From assembly GCF_030581075.1 (NCBI RefSeq), contig NZ_JAUQSW010000003.1:124001-188000 (forward strand): a stretch of 64,000 bases of DNA. Reading direction: 5' to 3'. This document shows positions 8,939 to 18,580 of the stretch, in pieces; position 1 is the first letter of the stretch; the number at the start of each line of letters is the position of its first letter. Origin of the DNA: Hymenobacter cheonanensis (lineage in GTDB: Bacteria; Bacteroidota; Bacteroidia; Cytophagales; Hymenobacteraceae). The notes beneath the pieces were generated by a model, which did no database searches, was not told the DNA's origin, and saw nothing but the letters and a program-made list of their open reading frames with translations. The translations under genes and the position numbers were made by a program.

Positions 8939-10210
8939 ATGTGGAGTTTTTTTTCCGTAGCAAGAGTGCGGCAACTGAGCGTTTTCTGGAGCGCCTTCAT
9001 TCTTGTGGGGCTTTTTGTATCGGCCTGGGTCAGGGTATGGCCTAGTATCGGAATAGCGGGCTTGTTTTTGACCGGGGTGGGCTACGCGCTGAATCAGCGT
9101 ACCATCGCGCAGCGTGCGCGCTGGCCCGAGCTGCTTAGCTTCTTGCTGGTGTATGCCGTACACGTGGTTACTGGTTTCATGCACAGTAGCCTGGCTAGCA
9201 AGCCGTTGCAGCAAGACTTAGTATTGCAGCTGCCTTTCGTGCTGCTGCCCATTGCCTTTCTCTTATTGCCCGACTGGCAGGCCCGGCACGTGCGAAGCCT
9301 CTGGCTGTTATTGCTAGGCGCCTGTTTAGTAGCCGCCGCCGCCGCTACGTGCAACTATGTGCTTCATAACAAAGAGATTGAGCAGCTCTATTTGCAGTCG
9401 AAGGTAATGCCTACCGAGCCCGACCATATTCGGTTCAGCCTGCTCATCAGCATTGCCGTGATAGCCGGGGCTACTCTTGTGCGCGCCGGGGGGCTAGCGC
9501 GCTGGCAGCGGCTTTGCGTGCTGGTAGCGGTGCTGCTGCTGTTTCTGTTTCAGCATCTGCTGGCGGTTAGAAGCGGAATCGTGACGATGTACGCAGCGGG
9601 TTTGGCCGGGCTGTTGTGGCTGGGTTGGTACCAAAAAGAATGGAAGGCTGCTGTGGGCGCCGCGCTGGTGGGCATCGGGCTGGGGGCTAGCTGCCTGCTT
9701 CTGTTTCCTACTCTCCAAAATAAAGTAGCTAATACCCGCACCGACGCTGCGCAGATGGAGTCGGTGCGGGCGGCCAATAATTTTTCTATGACGGCCCGGG
9801 TTTACTCTTACCAGGCGGCGTGGGCTATCATTAAAAAGCACCCGTTCCTGGGGGTAAGTAAGGTGGGCCTCGCCGACGCGATGGCACAAGAGTATGGCTA
9901 CCGTTTTCCAGAGATTGAGCCCGACCGCTACGTGCTGCCGCACAACCAATTTATTTACAATCTGGCGGCGTATGGGGTGCTCGGGCTAGCTGTGTTTTTG
10001 GTGGGTTACTACTACAGCCTTTGGATAGGAGCCCGCCGGCGAAACATTTTGCTCCTGCTTATTTACCTGATAATTACTGTATCATTCGTGGTGGAGTACA
10101 CGCTTGAGAGTAATATCGGCGTGATAGTGGGCTTGTTTTTTATGCTGCTAGCCGCTGCCGCTGCGCCGAGCCCAAAAACAGGTCCGTTTGAAGCACCACA
10201 AGTGAGCTAA
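8939..10210 (+). CDS. O-antigen ligase / Wzy-like polymerase family membrane protein
   Basis: 423 aa with about ten to twelve hydrophobic helices and a large loop (roughly residues 255-340) containing VLPHNQFIYNLAAYGVLGL, the H-N signature of the Wzy_C / WaaL domain. Such proteins join or polymerise lipid-linked glycan repeat units on the outer face of the inner membrane. The gene stands between rpsJ and rplC, next to the divergent glycosyltransferase, as an insertion in the ribosomal cluster. Whether it acts as ligase or polymerase cannot be told from the sequence. Confidence 0.82.
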   Translation: MWSFFSVARVRQLSVFWSAFILVGLFVSAWVRVWPSIGIAGLFLTGVGYALNQRTIAQRARWPELLSFLLVYAVHVVTGFMHSSLASKPLQQDLVLQLPFVLLPIAFLLLPDWQARHVRSLWLLLLGACLVAAAAATCNYVLHNKEIEQLYLQSKVMPTEPDHIRFSLLISIAVIAGATLVRAGGLARWQRLCVLVAVLLLFLFQHLLAVRSGIVTMYAAGLAGLLWLGWYQKEWKAAVGAALVGIGLGASCLLLFPTLQNKVANTRTDAAQMESVRAANNFSMTARVYSYQAAWAIIKKHPFLGVSKVGLADAMAQEYGYRFPEIEPDRYVLPHNQFIYNLAAYGVLGLAVFLVGYYYSLWIGARRRNILLLLIYLIITVSFVVEYTLESNIGVIVGLFFMLLAAAAAPSPKTGPFEAPQVS

Positions 10211-10240
10211 CAGCCTGACTCAAAATTATTTCTTGTGTGC

Positions 10241-10273
10241 TTTGGTTTTTCTCGCGGAAAATCCCTACCTTTG
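10241..10273 (+). promoter_or_regulatory. Promoter of the rplC (S10-spc) operon
   Basis: TTTG at 10241-10244, a 21-bp spacer and TACCTTTG at 10266-10273 match the Bacteroidota consensus. It gives the rplC operon its own start after the two inserted genes. A short GC stem (AAAAGGCCACTCGGGCCTTTTC) follows at 10287-10309 in the leader and could act in attenuation. Confidence 0.8.
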
Positions 10274-10336
10274 CACTCCCTTAGCGAAAAGGCCACTCGG
10301 GCCTTTTCTTTTTGTGTCATTTAATATCCACACAGA

Positions 10337-10957
10337 ATGCCTGGCATCATCGGTAAAAAAATCGGTATGACAAGCCTCTTCACTCCGGACGGGAAGAATA
10401 TTCCTTGCACGCTCATCGAGGCGGGTCCGTGCGTAGTGACGCAGGTTAAGACTGTCGAGAACGACGGTTACAACGCTGTTCAAATCGCCTACGGCGAGAA
10501 GAAAGCGAAAAATACCACTAAGGCACTGGCTGGCCACTTCGCCAAAGCCGGCACCACCCCCAAGAAGCGTCTGGTAGAGTTCCGCACGGAAGACATCGCC
10601 ACCTATTCGCTCGGCAGCACGGTTGAAACCTCGTTGTTCGAAGAAGGTGAGTTCGTTGACGTAGTTGGTACCTCGAAAGGTAAAGGTTTCCAGGGTGTTG
10701 TAAAGCGCTACAACTTCCAAGGTGTGGGTGGCCAAACCCACGGTCAGCACAACCGTCTGCGTCACCCCGGTTCTATCGGTGCGTGCTCGTGGCCTTCGCG
10801 CGTATTCAAAGGAATGCGCATGGGTGGCCGCATGGGTACCGACCGCGTTAAGATTCAGAACCTGAAGGTGATGCGTATTGTCGCTGACAAAAACCTGATT
10901 CTGGTAAGCGGCTCAGTGCCCGGTGCCAAGAATGGCTACGTGTACCTGGAGAAATAA
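10337..10957 (+). CDS. rplC: 50S ribosomal protein L3
   Basis: 206 aa. L3 is an early 23S-binding protein whose loop reaches the peptidyl transferase centre. [15 protein letters not shown], the loop [20 protein letters not shown] and [17 protein letters not shown] are typical. First gene of the relocated S10 operon. Confidence 0.98.
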   Translation: MPGIIGKKIGMTSLFTPDGKNIPCTLIEAGPCVVTQVKTVENDGYNAVQIAYGEKKAKNTTKALAGHFAKAGTTPKKRLVEFRTEDIATYSLGSTVETSLFEEGEFVDVVGTSKGKGFQGVVKRYNFQGVGGQTHGQHNRLRHPGSIGACSWPSRVFKGMRMGGRMGTDRVKIQNLKVMRIVADKNLILVSGSVPGAKNGYVYLEK

Positions 10958-10976
10958 CCTGCTAAGCTTACTAGAG

Positions 10977-11633
10977 ATGGAACTGTCCGTATTCAATAGC
11001 AAAGGCGAAGACACCGGCCGCAAGGTTACGCTGTCCGACGCCGTGTTCGGCCACGAGCCGAACGAGCACGTCATGTACCTCGACGTGAAGCAGTACCTGG
11101 CCAACCAGCGCCAGGGTACGCACAAATCGAAGGAGCGCGCCGAAATCGCCCGCACCACCAAGAAACTGAAGAAGCAGAAAGGTACCGGCGGTGCCCGTGC
11201 TGGTTCGATGAAGTCCGGTGTGTTCGTTGGTGGTGGCCGCATGTTCGGTCCACGTCCGCGTGACTATAGCTTCAAGCTGAACAAGAAAACCAAGCGCGTT
11301 GCGCGTCTGTCGGCCCTTTCGGTGCTGGCTCGTGAGGGCAAAGTGGCTTTGGTTGAAAACCTGGCGTTCAGCGCGCCCCGCACGAAAGACTTCGTAGCCG
11401 TTTTGGATGGCCTGAAGCTCAACAACGGTCGCAAGACCTTGTACGTGGCCGGCGAAGCTGCCGACAAAAACTTGCTCCTCAGCGCCCGCAACGTGCAGAA
11501 GGTGAAGATTTCGACCGCTGTGGGCCTCAACACCCACGACCTGCTGAATACCGACACCCTGCTCTTGAGCGAGGATGGCCTGCGTTCGCTGGAGCAACTG
11601 TATACCGAGACCGCTAATAACTCCGCCGAATAA
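10977..11633 (+). CDS. rplD: 50S ribosomal protein L4
   Basis: 218 aa from the ATG at 10977; an open extension to 10923 overlaps rplC and is not expected. MELSVFNSKGEDTGRKVTL, the tunnel loop KQKGTGGARAGS and the RPRDYSFKLNKK stretch identify L4, which lines the peptide exit tunnel. In E. coli it also regulates the S10 operon; no such leader can be claimed here. Confidence 0.97.
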   Translation: MELSVFNSKGEDTGRKVTLSDAVFGHEPNEHVMYLDVKQYLANQRQGTHKSKERAEIARTTKKLKKQKGTGGARAGSMKSGVFVGGGRMFGPRPRDYSFKLNKKTKRVARLSALSVLAREGKVALVENLAFSAPRTKDFVAVLDGLKLNNGRKTLYVAGEAADKNLLLSARNVQKVKISTAVGLNTHDLLNTDTLLLSEDGLRSLEQLYTETANNSAE

Positions 11634-11920
11634 TGAGCACGCTAAAACGCCCCATTATCACCGAGAAGGCTACTAGCCTCACCGAAACCGGCCGCTACGT
11701 ATTCGAAGTGGAACGCACGGCCAACAAGGTGCAGATTAAAAAAGACATCGAGCAGCTTTATGGCGTCAGCGTGATTAGCATCAATACGATGCGCACGATT
11801 GGCAAAATCAAGTCGAAGGCTACCAAAGGTGGCCAGGTTTCGGGTCGTCGCGCCCACGGCAAAAAAGCCGTCGTGACCCTGAAGGACGGTGACATCATCG
11901 ATTTCTACGGCAATATCTAA
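11633..11920 (+). CDS. rplW: 50S ribosomal protein L23
   Basis: 95 aa. The start codon shares one base with the rplD stop (TAATG), a sign of coupled translation. LKRPIITEKATSL, the helix IKKDIEQLYGVSVISINTM and the basic loop are conserved. L23 lies at the tunnel exit and binds trigger factor and SRP. Confidence 0.97.
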   Translation: MSTLKRPIITEKATSLTETGRYVFEVERTANKVQIKKDIEQLYGVSVISINTMRTIGKIKSKATKGGQVSGRRAHGKKAVVTLKDGDIIDFYGNI

Positions 11921-11953
11921 TTGCCTTCGCCGCAAAAGCCCAACTAGCTAGTA

Positions 11954-12781
11954 ATGGCACTTAAAAAACTCAGACCAACCACGCCAGGCCAACGCTTCCG
12001 CGTGGCCCCGGCCTTCGACGAGCTAACCACGTCGACGCCGGAGAAGTCGTTGCTGACCTCGCTCAAAAAGAGCGGCGGTCGTAACTCTTCGGGTAAAATG
12101 TCGAACCGCTACATCGGCGGTGGACACAAGACCCAGTATCGTATCGTTGACTTCAAGCGTGACAAAGCTGGTGTTCCGGCCACGGTGAAGACCATCGAGT
12201 ACGACCCTAACCGTACCGCTCGTATTGCCTTGCTGCACTACGCCGACGGCGAGAAGCGCTACATCATCGCCCCTGCGGGCCTGAATGTAGATACCGTTAT
12301 CGTATCGGGTCCCGGTGTAGCTCCCGAAGTTGGCAATGCCTTGCCGCTTCGTGAGATGCCCCTCGGTACTATCGTACACAACATCGAGTTGCAGCCCGGT
12401 CAGGGTGCCGCTATCGCTCGCTCGGCTGGCACCTATGCCCAGCTCGTAGCTCGTGAGGAGCGTTACGCTACCCTGAAGCTGCCCTCCGGCGAGATGCGCA
12501 TGGTACTCGTTACCTGCACCGCTACGGTTGGTACGGTATCGAACGGTGACCACATGAACGTTGTGATGGGCAAAGCCGGTCGCAACCGTTGGGCTGGTCG
12601 TCGCCCCCGCGTTCGTGGTGTAGCCATGAACCCTGTTGACCACCCAATGGGTGGTGGTGAAGGTAAATCGTCGGGTGGTCACCCACGTAGCCGTAACGGT
12701 ATCTTCGCTAAGGGTCAGAAGACCCGCAACAAGAACAAGTATTCTGAGAACCTGATTGTCAGCCGCAAAGGCAAGAAGTAA
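11954..12781 (+). CDS. rplB: 50S ribosomal protein L2
   Basis: 275 aa, full length. L2 is needed for subunit joining and peptidyl transferase activity. [17 protein letters not shown], the central [20 protein letters not shown] and the C-terminal signature [19 protein letters not shown], which holds the conserved histidine, are intact. Confidence 0.98.
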   Translation: MALKKLRPTTPGQRFRVAPAFDELTTSTPEKSLLTSLKKSGGRNSSGKMSNRYIGGGHKTQYRIVDFKRDKAGVPATVKTIEYDPNRTARIALLHYADGEKRYIIAPAGLNVDTVIVSGPGVAPEVGNALPLREMPLGTIVHNIELQPGQGAAIARSAGTYAQLVAREERYATLKLPSGEMRMVLVTCTATVGTVSNGDHMNVVMGKAGRNRWAGRRPRVRGVAMNPVDHPMGGGEGKSSGGHPRSRNGIFAKGQKTRNKNKYSENLIVSRKGKK

Positions 12782-12784
12782 TAT

Positions 12785-13063
12785 ATGGCACGTTCACTCA
12801 AAAAAGGGCCGTACATTGACTTCCGGCTCGAGAAAAAGGTAGAAGCGCTGGAAAGCGCTGGCAAGAAATCGGTGGTAAAGACCTGGTCGCGCCGCTCGAT
12901 GATTTCGCCTGACTTCGTGGGTCACACCTTCGCAGTCCACAACGGGAACAAGTTCATCCCGGTCTATGTAACTGAAAACATGGTCGGCCACAAGCTCGGC
13001 GAGTTTGCGCCCACGCGCAACTTCCGTGGTCACGTCGCCAAAAAAGATAAAGGCAAGCGTTAA
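12785..13063 (+). CDS. rpsS: 30S ribosomal protein S19
   Basis: 92 aa. [40 protein letters not shown] and [18 protein letters not shown] are diagnostic. S19 sits in the 30S head near the A-site finger. It starts 3 bp after rplB. Confidence 0.98.
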   Translation: MARSLKKGPYIDFRLEKKVEALESAGKKSVVKTWSRRSMISPDFVGHTFAVHNGNKFIPVYVTENMVGHKLGEFAPTRNFRGHVAKKDKGKR

Positions 13064-13064
13064 G

Positions 13065-13490
13065 ATGGAAGCAGTAGCCAAACTCCGTAACGTGCCTACC
13101 TCGCCGCGCAAAATGCGCCTGGTAGCCAATCTGGTACGCGGCAAGCGCGTAACCCAGGCCCTCGGCCTGCTCCGCTTTGAGGCTAACTCGGGTGCTGAGC
13201 GCGTGGAGAAACTGCTCTTGTCGGCTCTGGCCAACTGGCAGCAGAAGAATCCCGACGAGCGCATCGAAGACGCTAACCTTTGCGTGACCGAGATTTCGGT
13301 AGACGAAGGACGTCAGCTGAAGCGTCTGCGCCCCGCCCCCCAGGGCCGTGGCCACCGCATCCGCAAGCGCTCCAACCACATCACGCTGACGGTTGGTCCG
13401 CAGCGTGAGTCGCAGATGTCGAAGAAAGAGCTGAATGCTCTGACTCGCCTTGCAGCTGCTACCCCCACTGAAACCCCCGCCAACGCTTAA
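13065..13490 (+). CDS. rplV: 50S ribosomal protein L22
   Basis: 141 aa from the ATG at 13065, one base after rps[37 protein letters not shown] and the tunnel hairpin [20 protein letters not shown] identify L22. The C-terminal 25 residues ([20 protein letters not shown]) form an extra tail. Confidence 0.97.
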   Translation: MEAVAKLRNVPTSPRKMRLVANLVRGKRVTQALGLLRFEANSGAERVEKLLLSALANWQQKNPDERIEDANLCVTEISVDEGRQLKRLRPAPQGRGHRIRKRSNHITLTVGPQRESQMSKKELNALTRLAAATPTETPANA

Positions 13491-13496
13491 TTTATC

Positions 13497-14384
13497 ATGG
13501 GACAGAAAGTAAATCCCGTTGGTTTCCGACTCGGCGTTATTAAAGGCTGGGACTCAAACTGGTACGGCGGCAAGGATTTTGCCGACAAACTCGTTGAAGA
13601 CGAGAAAATTCGCAAGTACATCAACGCCCGTATCCAAAAGGGCGGTATCTCGCGCATCGTTATCGAGCGCACCTTGAAGCGGATTACCATCACCATCAAC
13701 ACGGCTCGCCCGGGTGTGGTAATCGGTAAAGGCGGCCAGGAGGTTGATAAGATTAAGGACGAACTCAAGGAAATCACCAAGAAGGACGTTCAAATCAACA
13801 TCTTCGAGATTAAGCGCCCCGAGCTGGACGCTCGCCTGGTAGGTGAGAGTATCGCTCAGCAGCTGGCTGCTCGTATCTCGTTCCGTCGCGCCATGAAGAT
13901 GTCTATCCAGGCTGCGATGCGGGCTGGTGCTGAAGGCATCAAAATTCAGTGCGGTGGCCGCCTAGGTGGTGCCGAGATTGCTCGCTCGGAGCAATACAAA
14001 GAAGGTCGTACCCCGCTGCACACGCTGCGCGCCGACATCGACTATGCCCTGTCGGAAGCCCAAACGGTGTATGGCAAAATTGGCATTAAGGTGTGGGTAA
14101 TGCGTGGTGAGGTATTCGGCAAGCCCGACCTCTCGCCCAACCAGGTTCCGGCTGGTCAGCAAGGTGGTGATGACCGTGGTGGCCGTGGCGGCGACCGTGG
14201 CCCGCGCCGCGATGGTGACCGCAACGACCGTGGTCCGCGTCGCGATGGCGACCGTGGCCCGCGTCGTGACGGCGCTGCTGGCGGCCCCCGTGGCGGCCAA
14301 GGCGGTGGCAACCGTGGTGGTCAAGGTGGTGGCCCCGCTGGCGGTGGCAACCGCGGCGGCCAAGGTGGCGGTCCCCGTCGCTAG
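13497..14384 (+). CDS. rpsC: 30S ribosomal protein S3 with a long Arg/Gly-rich C-terminal tail
   Basis: 295 aa, longer than the usual 210-240. Residues 1 to about 213 are ordinary S3: [20 protein letters not shown], the KH-domain [11 protein letters not shown] and [14 protein letters not shown]. From about residue 220 to the end it is disordered and low-complexity, made of [21 protein letters not shown] and [14 protein letters not shown] repeats. S3 lines the mRNA entry tunnel with S4 and S5. The tail resembles RGG RNA-binding regions. S5 in this cluster carries a similar Arg/Gly-rich head. The tail DNA is repetitive (GGTGGCCGTGGC-like). Confidence 0.97.
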   Translation: MGQKVNPVGFRLGVIKGWDSNWYGGKDFADKLVEDEKIRKYINARIQKGGISRIVIERTLKRITITINTARPGVVIGKGGQEVDKIKDELKEITKKDVQINIFEIKRPELDARLVGESIAQQLAARISFRRAMKMSIQAAMRAGAEGIKIQCGGRLGGAEIARSEQYKEGRTPLHTLRADIDYALSEAQTVYGKIGIKVWVMRGEVFGKPDLSPNQVPAGQQGGDDRGGRGGDRGPRRDGDRNDRGPRRDGDRGPRRDGAAGGPRGGQGGGNRGGQGGGPAGGGNRGGQGGGPRR

Positions 14385-14402
14385 GGTTAATTAAACTAGT
14401 CT

Positions 14403-14440
14403 GAGCCGTATCCTGAATCATTTCGTTCAGGGTACGGTTC
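14403..14440 (+). promoter_or_regulatory. Hairpin between rpsC and rplP
   Basis: GAGCCGTATCCTGAA pairs with TTCAGGGTACGGTTC around a short loop (one mismatch). The T-rich stretch (CTTTTTTTACTC) comes only about 30 bp later, just before rplP. It may act as a weak terminator, a processing site or an attenuator in mid-operon. Confidence 0.6.
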
Positions 14441-14477
14441 ACTGCTAATATTTTTCAAGTTTTCTTTTTTTACTCAA

Positions 14478-14906
14478 ATGTTACAACCGAAAAGGACCAA
14501 GTATCGCAAGATGCAAAAGGGTCGCGTAACAGGCCTAGCCTACCGCGGCAGCTCCATAGACTTCGGTTCGTTCGCGCTTAAGTCACTGGAAATCTCTTGG
14601 ATTACGGCTCGCCAGATTGAGGCGGCTCGTATTGCCATGACCCGTGCCATGAAACGCGAAGGGCAAGTATGGATTCGCATTTTCCCAGATAAGCCAATTA
14701 CCAAGAAGCCTGCTGAAGTGCGGATGGGTAAGGGTAAAGGTTCGCCCGAGTACTGGGTAGCCTGCGTTAAGCCTGGCCAAATCATGTTTGAATCGGATGG
14801 CGTGAGCCTCGAAACCGCAAAAGAGTCGTTGCGTCTGGCGGCTCAGAAGCTGCCGGTTCGTACCTCATTTGTAGTTCGTCGCGACTACGTAGAGAACGCT
14901 GCTTAA
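14478..14906 (+). CDS. rplP: 50S ribosomal protein L16
   Basis: 142 aa. [36 protein letters not shown] and [13 protein letters not shown] are typical of L16, which organises the A-site region of the 50S subunit. It is the first gene after the rpsC hairpin. Confidence 0.98.
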   Translation: MLQPKRTKYRKMQKGRVTGLAYRGSSIDFGSFALKSLEISWITARQIEAARIAMTRAMKREGQVWIRIFPDKPITKKPAEVRMGKGKGSPEYWVACVKPGQIMFESDGVSLETAKESLRLAAQKLPVRTSFVVRRDYVENAA

Positions 14907-14910
14907 TTCG

Positions 14911-15120
14911 ATGAAAAACGAAGAAATCCGCGCCCTGTCGCTCGACGACCTGCGCACGCAAATCAAAACCGAGCAAACCAACGGCCAGCAGATGCGCTTT
15001 GCGCATGCTATCAGCCCGCTCGAAAACCCCGGCCGCCTGAAGGCCAACCGCAAAACCGTTGCTCGCCTGCAAACGGAGCTTTCGCGTCGGAACAATGAGC
15101 AGGCTTCTAACCAAGCTTAG
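14911..15120 (+). CDS. rpmC: 50S ribosomal protein L29
   Basis: 69 aa, two-helix protein at the tunnel exit. [17 protein letters not shown] and [19 protein letters not shown] fit L29. Four bases after rplP. Confidence 0.96.
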   Translation: MKNEEIRALSLDDLRTQIKTEQTNGQQMRFAHAISPLENPGRLKANRKTVARLQTELSRRNNEQASNQA

Positions 15121-15122
15121 TA

Positions 15123-15422
15123 ATGGAACCGACTCAAGAAAACCTGTTGCCGGCTCACGATGCTGCTTCGGACCGCAATATGCGGAAAGAAATCGTGGGT
15201 AAGGTGACCAGCAACAAGATGGATAAGTCCATCACGGTGGCGGTAGTTGCCAAACACCAGCACCCGATTTACGGCAAGTTCGTGAGCAAGACCACCAAGT
15301 TCCACGCCCACGACGAGAAAAACGAGTGCGGCGAAGGTGACTTGGTGCGTATCATGAGCACCCGCCCCCTGAGCAAGACTAAGCGCTGGCGCTTGGTTGA
15401 AATTGTTGAACGTGCTAAATAA
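15123..15422 (+). CDS. rpsQ: 30S ribosomal protein S17
   Basis: 99 aa. The core [38 protein letters not shown] and [15 protein letters not shown] is an OB-fold S17. The first 19 residues ([13 protein letters not shown]...) are an acidic extension. An internal ATG at 15180 would give a standard-length protein. The upstream start is preferred because it begins 2 bp after rpmC. Confidence 0.96.
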   Translation: MEPTQENLLPAHDAASDRNMRKEIVGKVTSNKMDKSITVAVVAKHQHPIYGKFVSKTTKFHAHDEKNECGEGDLVRIMSTRPLSKTKRWRLVEIVERAK

Positions 15423-15431
15423 TCCTGAACG

Positions 15432-15800
15432 ATGATACAGCAAGAATCCCGCCTCACGGTGGCCGACAATAGCGGCGCCAAGGAAGTGCTCTGCATCCGC
15501 GTACTGGGTGGCACGGGCAAGAAATACGCTACGGTTGGTGATAAAATCGTGGTGGCTATCAAGTCGGCTATCCCTTCGGGCAACGCCAAGAAAGGTACTG
15601 TTAGCAAGGCTGTTATCGTACGCGTGAAGAAAGAAATCCGCCGCAAGGACGGTTCTTACATCCGCTTCGACGACAACGCGGCCGTACTGCTCAACAACAA
15701 CGACGAGCCCCGCGGCACGCGCATTTTCGGGCCAGTAGCCCGCGAACTGCGCGAGAAGCAGTTCATGAAAATCGTATCGTTAGCCCCCGAAGTAATTTAA
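15432..15800 (+). CDS. rplN: 50S ribosomal protein L14
   Basis: 122 aa, canonical length. [36 protein letters not shown] and the C-terminal [22 protein letters not shown] are diagnostic. L14 forms intersubunit contacts. Confidence 0.98.
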   Translation: MIQQESRLTVADNSGAKEVLCIRVLGGTGKKYATVGDKIVVAIKSAIPSGNAKKGTVSKAVIVRVKKEIRRKDGSYIRFDDNAAVLLNNNDEPRGTRIFGPVARELREKQFMKIVSLAPEVI

Positions 15801-15803
15801 GTT

Positions 15804-16067
15804 ATGGCAACGAAACTGAAAGCAGCCCCCGTTCAGCTGCACGTGAAAACGGGTGACAACGTACTCGTAATTGCCGGCGACGAAAAAGGCAAGCGTGGCG
15901 TTATCAAGTCGGTGAACCGCTCGACCCAGCGCGTCATCGTAGAAGGCCTGAACCTGGTAACCAAGCACAACAAGCCGAGTGCGAAGAACCCCCAGGGCGG
16001 CATTACCAAAATCGAAAGCCCCATTCACGTGTCGAACGTGAAGAAGGTTGATTCGGCCACCGCTTAA
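15804..16067 (+). CDS. rplX: 50S ribosomal protein L24 (short form)
   Basis: 87 aa. The KOW core is present ([52 protein letters not shown]). It ends soon after, in SATA, so the 15-20 residue C-terminal strand found in most L24 proteins (about 103 aa) is missing. The stop is clean and rplE follows at a normal distance. Confidence 0.95.
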   Translation: MATKLKAAPVQLHVKTGDNVLVIAGDEKGKRGVIKSVNRSTQRVIVEGLNLVTKHNKPSAKNPQGGITKIESPIHVSNVKKVDSATA

Positions 16068-16081
16068 TCCGCACTACGACC

Positions 16082-16639
16082 ATGGCCCGACTGAAAGATA
16101 AATATCAGAAAGAGGTAATTCCTGCGCTCCAGGAGAAATTCCAGTTCAAGAGCATCATGCAGGTACCGCGCATCACTAAAATCTGCATCAACCGTGGCAT
16201 CGGTGCCGCTGTTGCTGACAAGAAGCTGGTGGACAACGGAGTAGAAGAGCTGACGACTATCACTGGTCAGAAAGCAGTAGCTACTATCGCTAAGCGTTCG
16301 GTTTCTAACTTCAAACTCCGTGAGGGTATGCCCATCGGTGCGCGCGTAACGCTGCGCGGCGAGCGGATGTACGAATTCTTGGACCGTTTGCTGACCGTAG
16401 CACTGCCCCGTGTACGTGACTTTAAAGGCATCAACGACAAGGGCTTCGATGGCCGGGGTAACTATACCCTAGGCGTGAAAGAGCAGATTATTTTCCCCGA
16501 GATTTCGATTGATAAAATCAAAGGCATCTCCGGTATGGATATCACCTTCGTAACGACGGCCGAAAATGATGAGCAGAGCTACGAACTGCTCCGCGCGTTC
16601 GGTATGCCCTTCGCTAACGCTAAAAAGGAAGCTGAATAA
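16082..16639 (+). CDS. rplE: 50S ribosomal protein L5
   Basis: 185 aa. [51 protein letters not shown] and [19 protein letters not shown] are conserved. L5 binds 5S rRNA and contacts the P-site tRNA. Confidence 0.98.
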   Translation: MARLKDKYQKEVIPALQEKFQFKSIMQVPRITKICINRGIGAAVADKKLVDNGVEELTTITGQKAVATIAKRSVSNFKLREGMPIGARVTLRGERMYEFLDRLLTVALPRVRDFKGINDKGFDGRGNYTLGVKEQIIFPEISIDKIKGISGMDITFVTTAENDEQSYELLRAFGMPFANAKKEAE

Positions 16640-16908
16640 TGGCTAAAGAATCCATCAAAGCCCGGGCCCGCAAGCGCGTTGCCCTGGTAGCCCGCTACGC
16701 TGAGAAGCGCAAGGCCCTGAAAGCTGCCGGTGATTACGCTGGCCTCGACAAGCTGCCCCGCAACGCGTCGCCCGTGCGCCTGCACAACCGCGATATGATT
16801 GACGGCCGCCCCCGTGGCTACATGCGCAAGTTTGGCATCAGCCGCGTTCGCTTCCGCGAAATGGCGCTGGCCGGTAAGATTCCTGGCGTGACGAAGTCGA
16901 GCTGGTAG
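16639..16908 (+). CDS. rpsN: 30S ribosomal protein S14
   Basis: 89 aa, the zinc-free type: the CxxC pairs are absent and replaced ([20 protein letters not shown]). It ends in [21 protein letters not shown]. The start shares one base with the rplE stop (TAATG). In most genomes rpsH follows at once. Here a terminator and about 3.9 kb of inserted or decayed DNA intervene. Confidence 0.97.
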   Translation: MAKESIKARARKRVALVARYAEKRKALKAAGDYAGLDKLPRNASPVRLHNRDMIDGRPRGYMRKFGISRVRFREMALAGKIPGVTKSSW

Positions 16909-16928
16909 TCTGCTCTAGATTAATATTG

Positions 16929-16962
16929 AAAGCCCTAGCATTAATTTGCTAGGGCTTTTTTA
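16929..16962 (+). terminator. Terminator after rpsN
   Basis: AAAGCCCTAGCA and its complement around TTAATTT, followed by TTTTTTATTTT. It ends the first half of the broken spc operon. Confidence 0.9.
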
Positions 16963-16979
16963 TTTTAATAGACCCAAAG

Positions 16980-17351
16980 ATGGCAGAATCATCAACCTTT
17001 CCTTTCGAAGTATATCCCATTGAAGATGTCCATCTGAAGATGCAAAATCGGCAGTTCGGAATCCAAGCGCCGGTAGGTGAGGTGGATGGGTACTACGAAT
17101 TATTTGAAGAATATGAGTTCGGCGGAAATGGGCCATCCTGGGCCGAGCATATTCGATTCATTCTTGAGGAGAAAGACGAGGAGCTAGATGAACATCTTGA
17201 GTATGATGAAGAAGGAGATACTTTTTTAGTTTATGCGGATAGCCAAGTAGCGGTTGACCGATTTTTGAAACACGTACTTCCAATATTTGGAACTAAGAAG
17301 AGCCTGAAGAAATATCTGAAGCAAGCAGACCCGGACAATTTTTCGGAATAG
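16980..17351 (+). CDS. Small acidic protein, possibly an immunity protein
   Basis: 123 aa, strongly acidic (runs such as EEKDEELDEHLEYDEEGD), no signal peptide or membrane segment. The central motif EYEFGGNGPSWAEHI followed by an acidic helix, then a strand and the late helix SQVAVDRFLKHVLPIF, recalls polymorphic-toxin immunity proteins of the Imm51 kind. This is a resemblance only. The gene is visibly more AT-rich than its neighbours and sits just behind the rpsN terminator, before a decayed efflux locus, so it was probably acquired. No toxin gene is nearby. Confidence 0.65.
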   Translation: MAESSTFPFEVYPIEDVHLKMQNRQFGIQAPVGEVDGYYELFEEYEFGGNGPSWAEHIRFILEEKDEELDEHLEYDEEGDTFLVYADSQVAVDRFLKHVLPIFGTKKSLKKYLKQADPDNFSE

Positions 17352-17430
17352 TAGTCCCTTAGGAAAGATAAAGGACTGCTATAGAGAGATTTGAAATGGC
17401 GCCATTTGCTACGGGCAGCAGTTGGGTAAC

Positions 17431-18529
17431 TTAATGCACGGCCTGCCCGTCGGCGATGTCCTCGGTGCCATTATTCAGCACTCCATCACCGGCTTTGAAC
17501 TTGCCAAAACCTGGACTTGGTCGTGGTTTTCGTCGCCTTGCTGGACATCGACTAGATTGGCGTGGCAGTTGGCGACGCGGATGACGTAGGTGCGCTCGGC
17601 GGTGGTGACTAGGGCGCTTTTAAAGACGAAAATGCTGCTTTGAGAGCAGGTAATGGGCAGGTTAGCCGAAGCGAACATACCAGGCTTTAGCTCTTCTTTG
17701 GGGTTGGGAATGTCAATTTCGACCTGCTCGGAGCGGGTGGCGGCTTGCACGCTGCCGGCAATGCGGCTGATGCGACCCTTGAATGTGCGGCCGGGATAAG
17801 ACTTTACGGAGAACTGTACTTGGCTGCCTTGGCGCATCTCGGCCACGTAGGCTTCGGGCACGGCTACGCGTAGGCGCAGGCGATTGAGCTGCCGTAGCTT
17901 GAAGAATAGTAGAGCATGGGGGCCGCTAGCCCCCACGGCCGCACCGGGCGACAAATTACGCTCGGTAATAACGCCGGCAAAGGGTGCGGTGAGGTGCAGG
18001 TAATCCGTCATCTGTTTGGCGGCGTTGTAGTGCGAGCGGGCGGCGGCTACGTTGAGGCTGTCTGTGATGACTTGGGTGCGGGCCTGGGCTAGCTGAAGGG
18101 GAGCGATGGCGCCGGCGGTGCGCGCTGTTTGGCGCAGGCGCTGGTAGGTGCCGCGGCTGGATTGCAGTACCGCTTCAGCGGCTTTTTGCCTAGAGGCGGC
18201 TTCGTTGAGAGCGGCGGTTAGCTCGGGGGCGTCTAGGTCGGCTAGTACCTGGCCCTGGCGGACGTGGTCGCCGATGTCGGCGTGGAGGCGCTACACGTAG
18301 GCGCTCACACGGGGCGAAATGTCGGTTTGAAAATAACTCTCTAACTCGCCTGGTAGGCTCAGCGACTGCGCGGGCTGGGTGGCGGTCACGCGCACGGCTT
18401 CTAGCTGCAATCGGCGGGTACCTCGCTTTCAAGCTTGCTAGTGGCGGCATTAAAGGAGCCGGCCGATGAGCAGCCACCTAGAAGGCTAGCCCCGCCGATA
18501 AGGAGGTAGAAGAGAGAAGGAGCGCGCAT
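17431..18529 (-). pseudogene. Decayed RND efflux adaptor (HlyD/MFP family)
   Basis: Read on the minus strand from the ATG at 18529. The lipoprotein signal ([16 protein letters not shown]) is intact. One frameshift lies near 18409-18414. The frame then continues (LSLPGELESYFQTDISPRVS) to an in-frame TAG at 18291-18293, then through lipoyl and hairpin regions and HLTAPFAGVITERNLSPGAA. A second one-base frameshift near 17504 separates the main part from the true C-terminus GKFKAGDGVLNNGTEDIADG, which ends at a TAA at 17431-17433. Three lesions make it non-functional. It follows the equally decayed RND gene on the same strand. Confidence 0.92.
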
Positions 18530-18580
18530 AAGGTTGGCAAACAGAGAAGCAGAGGGAAAATGGCAGGAACAGCGCTTAGG

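Noticed and set aside
13005..13064. Upstream start for rplV
   Set aside because: The extra 20 residues lie inside rpsS; the ATG at 13065 gives the normal L22 N-terminus.
17352..17430. Extra gene or attachment site between the acidic gene and the adaptor pseudogene
   Set aside because: No open frame, repeat or integrase-type sequence could be seen; direct repeats bounding the 16.9-20.6 kb insertion were looked for and not found.
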